Shown here: one piece after another, positions 14,862 through 19,323 of the stretch
How positions within the stretch are numbered: the first letter of the stretch is position 1
Layout: each line of letters starts with the position of its first letter
Assembly (NCBI GenBank): GCA_003164305.1
Contig: PLSZ01000064.1
Coordinates: forward strand, 1 to 19,323
DNA: 19,323 bases
Direction: 5' to 3'
From: Acetobacteraceae bacterium
GTDB lineage: Bacteria; Pseudomonadota; Alphaproteobacteria; Acetobacterales; Acetobacteraceae
Translations under genes and position numbers: made by a program
Notes under the pieces: model-generated
Database searches by the model: none
The model's input: only the letters and a program-made list of their open reading frames with translations
What the model was told of the DNA's origin: nothing

Positions 14862-15638
14862 TCAAAATAGCGAGTAACCGCCGTCGATCACGAACGTATC
14901 ACCGGTATGATACCGCGACGCCGGGCTCATCAAATACACCGCGATGCCGCCGAAATCGTCGCCGGTGCCCCAGCGGCGCATCGGCACGCGCGGGAAGACC
15001 TTGTTCTGGAACCCGTCGCTGGCCAGCGTTTTCTCAGTCATGTTGGTATCGATCCAACCAGGCAAAATCGAGTGCGCGCGAATCCCGTAGCGCGCCAGCT
15101 CCACCGCGAGGGACTTCATCATCGAGATCATGCCGCCTTTGGTCGCGGCGTAATGCTCGCTGCGCGGGGAGGCCTCGATCGCCGCCAGGGACGCGGTGCC
15201 GGCCAGCACGCCTTCGACTTTATTTTGCACCATATGCTTCGACGCCGCGCGTAACGTGTAAAACGCGCCGTCGAGGTTGACTCGCATCACGCGGCGCCAT
15301 TCTTCCGCGGCCATTTCGAAGAACGGTTTGCCACCGGAACGGCCGGAGACGCCGGCGTTGGCGAAACATCCCGACACCGGACCGAGCGTCTCGACGGTGC
15401 GGGCGAAACACGCCTCCACCGCCGCCTCATCGCCGACGTCGCATTCCAGCGCCAGCACGCGGTGCCCGGCCTTGGCGATTTCTTCGCGCGCGGCTTCGTT
15501 TTTGGCGGCGTTGGTGCCCCAGATCGCGACGTCCGCTCCCGCTGACGCCAGGGCTTTCGCCATGCCCAGTCCGATACCGGAGTTGCCGCCGGTGATGAGG
15601 GCGAGCTTGCCGGTCAGGTCGAAGGGGTTCGCGGACAT
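14862..15638 (-). CDS. short-chain dehydrogenase/reductase (SDR)
   Basis: A 258-residue classical SDR. The cofactor motif TGGNSGIG is at 16-23, followed by the ANAG segment (CFANAGVSG), the catalytic serine in GTASLAA, YAATK with the catalytic Tyr and Lys, and the C-terminal [22 protein letters not shown] basic or non-acidic residue after the second strand (WGTNAAK) hints at NADP preference, but this is weak. ATG 15638 has GGAG 6 nt upstream. A longer version would need GTG 15668. The substrate is unknown. The 128-nt gap to the divergent cupin gene should hold both promoters. A TAGACT (15729-15734) could be a -10 box on plus, without a good -35. Confidence 0.92.
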   Translation of the reverse strand: MSANPFDLTGKLALITGGNSGIGLGMAKALASAGADVAIWGTNAAKNEAAREEIAKAGHRVLALECDVGDEAAVEACFARTVETLGPVSGCFANAGVSGRSGGKPFFEMAAEEWRRVMRVNLDGAFYTLRAASKHMVQNKVEGVLAGTASLAAIEASPRSEHYAATKGGMISMMKSLAVELARYGIRAHSILPGWIDTNMTEKTLASDGFQNKVFPRVPMRRWGTGDDFGGIAVYLMSPASRYHTGDTFVIDGGYSLF

Positions 15639-15766
15639 CGGATGCTCCGTGCGGGACTGTTTGGCCACGCATCAACACCGCTCCGCCGTCGCTGGCAAGG
15701 GTCTCTGGCGAAGCAGCGGTTTTCGCGGTAGACTGCGCGCAAAGAACTCGAACGTGAGGCAGTTCC

Positions 15767-16534
15767 ATGATTTTGACAGCGGACAGCACCGTCGCCCAAC
15801 AGATGAACCGCCGGCGCACCGGCAATGGCTGGAACACCGCCTATATCGGCAAGAATCGCAACACGCTGAAGGAAGGTGAGGCCGCGCCGGACCCGAACAT
15901 CGTCTATCCGATGGCGTTCCTGGTCGAGAAAGAGGCGGCCGCGATCGTCAGGCCGCATTTCCATCAGGCGGATCAATATCAGGTGATCGTGCAGGGCGGC
16001 GGCCGTCTGGGTGTGCACGATGTCGCGACCGTATCGGTCCATTACACCGATTCTTATTCCGCTTACGGCCCGATCGTCGCGGCGGAAGAAGGGATCTCCT
16101 GGTTCACGCTGCGTAACGCGTGGGATCCCGGTGCGCGCTACATGCCCGCCGAACGTCAACTACTGCGCGAGGCGCGCGCCCGGTTCAAGCATCGCGAGGC
16201 AACCTGTGGGCCGCTCTCGCCGCTGACCGACGCTGAACTCGCCGCGTTGGCCGATGTCGGCGGCGGCGCGGTGATCGAGGAAACCAAGGACGGTCTCGGT
16301 ACCTGGCGCTACACCGTCAATCCGGGCGGCGTGGCGCGCGGGCCCGATCCGGCTACCGGCGGCGGACAGTTCTGGCTGGTCAGCGGGGGGGCGGCTCAGG
16401 TGCCGGGCGGCGCGTTGCTGCCGGTGAACTCCTGTGTATTCGTGGGCCCGGATGACGCGGCGATGGCGATGACGGCCGGTCCGTTGGGCGCTGACCTTCT
16501 GTGCATGCAGTTCCCGAAGCGCGCGCGCGACTGA
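15767..16534 (+). CDS. cupin-fold (bicupin-like) protein
   Basis: A 255-residue soluble protein. The first half carries a cupin motif 1, H64-F-H66-QAD-Q70-YQVIVQGGGRLG, in which the usual metal-binding Glu is replaced by Gln70. The following YGPIVAAEEGISWFTLR resembles cupin motif 2, but lacks its His. The C-terminal half (QFWLVSGGA...LLPVNSCVFVGPDDAAM) looks like a second, ligand-free cupin barrel. ATG 15767 has GAGG 7 nt upstream. It is followed by the molybdenum hydroxylase subunit after 9 nt, so the two are probably one operon and may share a substrate. The specific enzyme activity is unknown. The incomplete metal site suggests binding, or a non-standard metal site. Confidence 0.7.
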   Translation: MILTADSTVAQQMNRRRTGNGWNTAYIGKNRNTLKEGEAAPDPNIVYPMAFLVEKEAAAIVRPHFHQADQYQVIVQGGGRLGVHDVATVSVHYTDSYSAYGPIVAAEEGISWFTLRNAWDPGARYMPAERQLLREARARFKHREATCGPLSPLTDAELAALADVGGGAVIEETKDGLGTWRYTVNPGGVARGPDPATGGGQFWLVSGGAAQVPGGALLPVNSCVFVGPDDAAMAMTAGPLGADLLCMQFPKRARD

Positions 16535-16543
16535 GCGCGGCGC

Positions 16544-18796
16544 ATGGATGGGGATCGCTTCGGGCTCGGTGTTTCGCCGAAGCGGCGTGAGGACGCGCGC
16601 TTTCTGATCGGCAAAGGCGCGTATCTCGACGATCTGGTTTTTCCCAATGTGGCGCACGCGATTTTCGTGCGCTCCCCGCATGCGCACGCGGGGATTGTAT
16701 CGGTTGACGCGACGGAGGCTCGGGTGGCGCCGGGCGTGCTGGCGGTGTTGACGGCGGCCGATTTGGCGGCGGACGGGCTGAACGATTTGCCGCCCACGGT
16801 GGAGGCCAATCCACAGACCGGCGAGCGTTTCAACTTCACCCCGATGCCGTTGCTGGCGCGTGACGAGGTTCGTTACGTTGGGCAATTGATTGCGCTGTTG
16901 GTGGCCGAGACGAAAGCCCAGGCGTTGGACGCGGCGGAAGTTGTGCGGGTGGAGTATGAGGCGAGGCCGGTGGTGATGGCCGCCGAAACCGCCGCGACGA
17001 ATCCCGCCCACCTTTGCATGGACTGGCGTCTGGGCGACGCGGACGCGGCGTTCGCCGATGCCCCGCACGTGGTTTCGCTGCGCTTGCACAATCATCGCAT
17101 TGTGACCAACCCGATGGAGCCGCGCGGCGTCGTCGGCGATTACGACACGACGGCGGAACAGTTTATCGCGCATGTCTCCAGCCAGAGCCTGCACGGCAAC
17201 CGCGACGCCATCGCTCGTGTGCTGAACGTGCCGCCGGAGCGGTTGCGCTTCATCGCCCCCGATGTCGGCGGCGGCTTCGGCGCCAAAAACTTCCCCTATC
17301 CCGAGCAGGCGCTGATCCCCTGGGCCGCGAAACGTTGCGGCCGGCCGGTGAAGTGGATCGCCAGCCGCACCGAAGTATTCGTCAGCGATCATCAGGCGCG
17401 GGATCATCTCGCGCACGCATCTTTGGCGCTCGACGCGGCCGGACGCTTCCTCGGTTTGCATGTCGACAGCATCGCGAATATCGGCGCTTACATGTGCGGC
17501 GGCGCGGGTTCTCTGCAGGCCTTCCAGTATCCCCATTTGCAAGGTGGCATCTACACGATCCCCGCCGTCGGCCTGCGCATCCGCGCCGTGCTGACCAATG
17601 CCACACCGGTTGGCGTGACCCGAGGGCCCGGCTTCGCCGAAGCCATCAACGTAATCGAGCGATTGATCGACGCGGCCGCGAGGCAATGCGGGTTCGATCG
17701 GGCGGCGCTGCGGCGGCGGAACATGGCGCGCACACCGATGACCAACGCATTGGGCTACGTGGTGGACAGCGGCGCCTTCGCGGAAACGTTCGACAAAGCG
17801 ATTGAGGCCGCCGACCTGCCGGGCTTTCCCGCGCGTCGCCGCGATAACGAATCCCGCGGTAAGCTGCGCGGCCTGGGCTTTGCCTGCCACATCAAAGCGA
17901 CCGGCGGCAATCCGTCCGAAAATGTCGATATTCGGTTCGAGGACGATGGTAGCGTCTCCTTGATCACCGGTACGCAAACCATCGGCCAGGGCCACGAAAC
18001 GACATTTCCGCAAATCCTGGCGCATTGTTTGGGCATTCCAAACGATCGCGTTCGCCTCGTGCAAGGCGACACCGCGGTGATCCGAACGGGCGGTGGGCAC
18101 GGCAGCTCCCGCGCGACGTATATGGGCGGCACGGCGATTTTCCGCGCGTCCGAGGAAATCGTCGCCAAGGGACGCCCGATCGCGGCGTCGATGCTGGAGG
18201 CGGCGGAGTCAGATATTCAATTCGGTAACGGTTCATACTCAATCGCCGGCACCGACCGGCGCGTGGGCCTGTTGGATGTCGCCGCGAAAGCCCGGGACGC
18301 GGGTACGCCGCTCGACACCTACCATTTCTGGACGCGGGAACACATGACCTTCCCGAACGGCACACATGTCGTGGAGGTCGAGATCGATCGCGTCACAGGA
18401 CGGGTCGCTTTGGCCCGGCACACGGCGGTCGACGATTACGGGGTCATCGTGAACCCGATGATCGCTTCCGGCCAGGCGCACGGCGCGATCGCTCAGGGAT
18501 CTGGGCAGGCACTGATGGAACACGCGGTGTTCGATGCGCGATCCGGTCAATTCGTCGCGGGATCGTTCATGGACTACACCATGCCGCGCGCGGACGATTT
18601 CCCGGCGTTCAATCTCGCGTTCAACAACACCCGCTGCACAACCAACCCTCTGGGCGTGAAGGGCTGCGGCGAGGCGGCGGCGGTCGGTGTCTTCCCCGCC
18701 ATCAACAACGCCGTGGCGGACGCTCTGGGCTCCGACGGGATCCTCGACGGGCCGGTGACCAGCGAGCGGATCTGGCGAGCCCTCAACGCGGGTTGA
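16544..18796 (+). CDS. molybdenum hydroxylase large subunit (CoxL/XdhB-like, stand-alone)
   Basis: A 750-residue xanthine dehydrogenase/CO-dehydrogenase family molybdopterin-binding subunit, of usual length. The N-terminal a/b hammerhead domain has RREDARFLIGKGAYLDDL and DEVRYVGQLIALLVAET. The Mo-cofactor domains show DVGGGFGAKN at 240-249, GRPVKWIASRTEVFVSDHQARDH, GTQTIGQGHETTFPQI and GVKGCGEAAAVG, with the expected catalytic Glu at 710. The active-site loop, where relatives have AYRGAGR (type II) or AYRCSFR (CO dehydrogenase), reads VTRGPGF at 358-364, which is divergent. No FAD or 2Fe-2S subunit gene adjoins it. It lies 9 nt after the cupin gene and 31 nt before a MoeB/ThiF-like gene. It is not a CO dehydrogenase by its loop. 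The substrate is unknown. Confidence 0.9.
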   Translation: MDGDRFGLGVSPKRREDARFLIGKGAYLDDLVFPNVAHAIFVRSPHAHAGIVSVDATEARVAPGVLAVLTAADLAADGLNDLPPTVEANPQTGERFNFTPMPLLARDEVRYVGQLIALLVAETKAQALDAAEVVRVEYEARPVVMAAETAATNPAHLCMDWRLGDADAAFADAPHVVSLRLHNHRIVTNPMEPRGVVGDYDTTAEQFIAHVSSQSLHGNRDAIARVLNVPPERLRFIAPDVGGGFGAKNFPYPEQALIPWAAKRCGRPVKWIASRTEVFVSDHQARDHLAHASLALDAAGRFLGLHVDSIANIGAYMCGGAGSLQAFQYPHLQGGIYTIPAVGLRIRAVLTNATPVGVTRGPGFAEAINVIERLIDAAARQCGFDRAALRRRNMARTPMTNALGYVVDSGAFAETFDKAIEAADLPGFPARRRDNESRGKLRGLGFACHIKATGGNPSENVDIRFEDDGSVSLITGTQTIGQGHETTFPQILAHCLGIPNDRVRLVQGDTAVIRTGGGHGSSRATYMGGTAIFRASEEIVAKGRPIAASMLEAAESDIQFGNGSYSIAGTDRRVGLLDVAAKARDAGTPLDTYHFWTREHMTFPNGTHVVEVEIDRVTGRVALARHTAVDDYGVIVNPMIASGQAHGAIAQGSGQALMEHAVFDARSGQFVAGSFMDYTMPRADDFPAFNLAFNNTRCTTNPLGVKGCGEAAAVGVFPAINNAVADALGSDGILDGPVTSERIWRALNAG

Positions 18797-18827
18797 TCGT
18801 CCGCTCCGGCGGGGCCATGTTCCCGCC

Positions 18828-19323
18828 ATGGACCTCGATTTCACCGACGACGAACTGCAACGCTATTCCCGGCACATCCTGCTGGCCGAGGTCGGCGGCA
18901 TTGGTCAGGCGAAGCTCAAAGCCGCGCGCGTGCTGGTGATCGGGGCGGGGGGGCTGGGTTCGCCGTTGCTGCTGTACCTGGCGGCGGCGGGCGTGGGGAC
19001 GATCGGCATCGTCGATGACGACGACGTCGAGTTGTCGAACCTGCAACGCCAGATCGCGCACACGACGACGCGAATCGGCATGGCGAAGGTTCTGTCCGCG
19101 GCCGACGCGGCGTTCGCCATCAATCCGGACGTGAGGCTGGAAACGCACCGGCTACGACTGACGGCGGACAACGCGCTGGAACTGATCGGACATTACGACA
19201 TCGTCTGTGACGGGACGGACAATTTCGCCACGCGGTTCATGGTGTCCGATGCCTGCGTGCTGGCGAAACGGACCTTGGTGTCAGCGGCGGTGCTGCGGTT
19301 CGAGGGCCAGTTGTCGGTGTTCA
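18828..19323 (+). CDS. MoeB/ThiF/HesA-family adenylyltransferase (3' end beyond window)
   Basis: A partial gene with 165 codons visible, running off the right edge. It is an E1-like enzyme that adenylates the C-terminus of a small sulfur carrier (MoaD for molybdopterin or ThiS for thiamine). Visible motifs are the N-terminal DDELQRYSRHILLAEVGGIGQ, the ATP-binding VIGAGGLGSPLLLYLAAAGVG, DDDDVELSNLQRQIAH and DGTDNFATRF. The start ATG 18828 fixes the standard N-terminus, though its ribosome site is weak; an out-of-frame ATG at 18817 is ignored. It lies 31 nt after the molybdenum hydroxylase subunit gene. That makes MoeB attractive, but ThiF or an MPT-synthase sulfurylase with a C-terminal rhodanese domain cannot be excluded without the rest. 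Confidence 0.9.
   Translation, partial: MDLDFTDDELQRYSRHILLAEVGGIGQAKLKAARVLVIGAGGLGSPLLLYLAAAGVGTIGIVDDDDVELSNLQRQIAHTTTRIGMAKVLSAADAAFAINPDVRLETHRLRLTADNALELIGHYDIVCDGTDNFATRFMVSDACVLAKRTLVSAAVLRFEGQLSVF

Noticed and set aside
16160..18100. A 646-codon open frame on the minus strand
   Set aside because: It lies wholly antisense to the molybdenum hydroxylase and cupin genes, whose motifs are clear. The translation is His/Arg/Gln-rich without domains, as expected of a shadow frame in G+C-rich coding DNA.
16544..18796. Naming the Mo enzyme subunit as CO dehydrogenase coxL
   Set aside because: The diagnostic AYRCSFR loop is absent and no coxM/coxS genes are adjacent.

Overview
The window (about 19.3 kb, G+C rich, densely packed with genes) looks like chromosomal DNA of an alphaproteobacterium. 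A Rhodospirillales or Acetobacteraceae-like organism fits best. The evidence is the hisF-hisE-HIT string, the metZ/apaG pairing, and a SAM-II-type riboswitch ahead of metZ, a class best known from Alphaproteobacteria. The taxonomic placement is inference from gene content and base composition. No rRNA, tRNA, insertion sequence, phage gene or CRISPR array was found.

Layout. (1) 1-3401, plus strand: the tail of an unrecognised gene, an amidohydrolase-2 family hydrolase, and a NitT/TauT-type ABC binding protein and permease in a tightly packed operon with no ATPase gene in view. (2) 3435-3983, minus: a VOC (glyoxalase-fold) protein, convergent with that operon. (3) 4055-5671, plus: hslO (Hsp33) and a lipoprotein. 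(4) 5668-12463, minus: seven co-oriented genes, in transcription order metZ, a periplasmic ligand-binding protein, apaG, folE, a polyprenyl-type GT2 glycosyltransferase, a SAM-dependent methyltransferase and a GT87-like membrane glycosyltransferase. (5) 12464-13123: the control region between metZ and hisF. (6) 13124-14845, plus: hisF, hisE with a lysine-rich N-terminal extension, and a HIT protein. (7) 14862-15638, minus: a short-chain dehydrogenase. (8) 15767-19323, plus: a bicupin-like protein, a stand-alone molybdenum hydroxylase large subunit, and the start of a MoeB/ThiF/HesA-type adenylyltransferase that runs off the window.

The best-supported regulatory story is at metZ. A -35/-10 promoter pair (TTGACG, 17 nt, TATGGT) is followed within about 25 nt by an RNA element with the SAM-II riboswitch pattern. 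A GGGCC/GGCCC hairpin then encloses the metZ Shine-Dalgarno sequence. The gene directly after metZ, 7 nt downstream, is an orphan Leu/Ile/Val-type periplasmic binding protein. It would share SAM control, and this arrangement is worth following up. Other items of interest are the poly-lysine tail of HisE, the altered active-site loop and missing partner subunits of the molybdenum hydroxylase, and a perfect 12-bp palindrome upstream of hisF.
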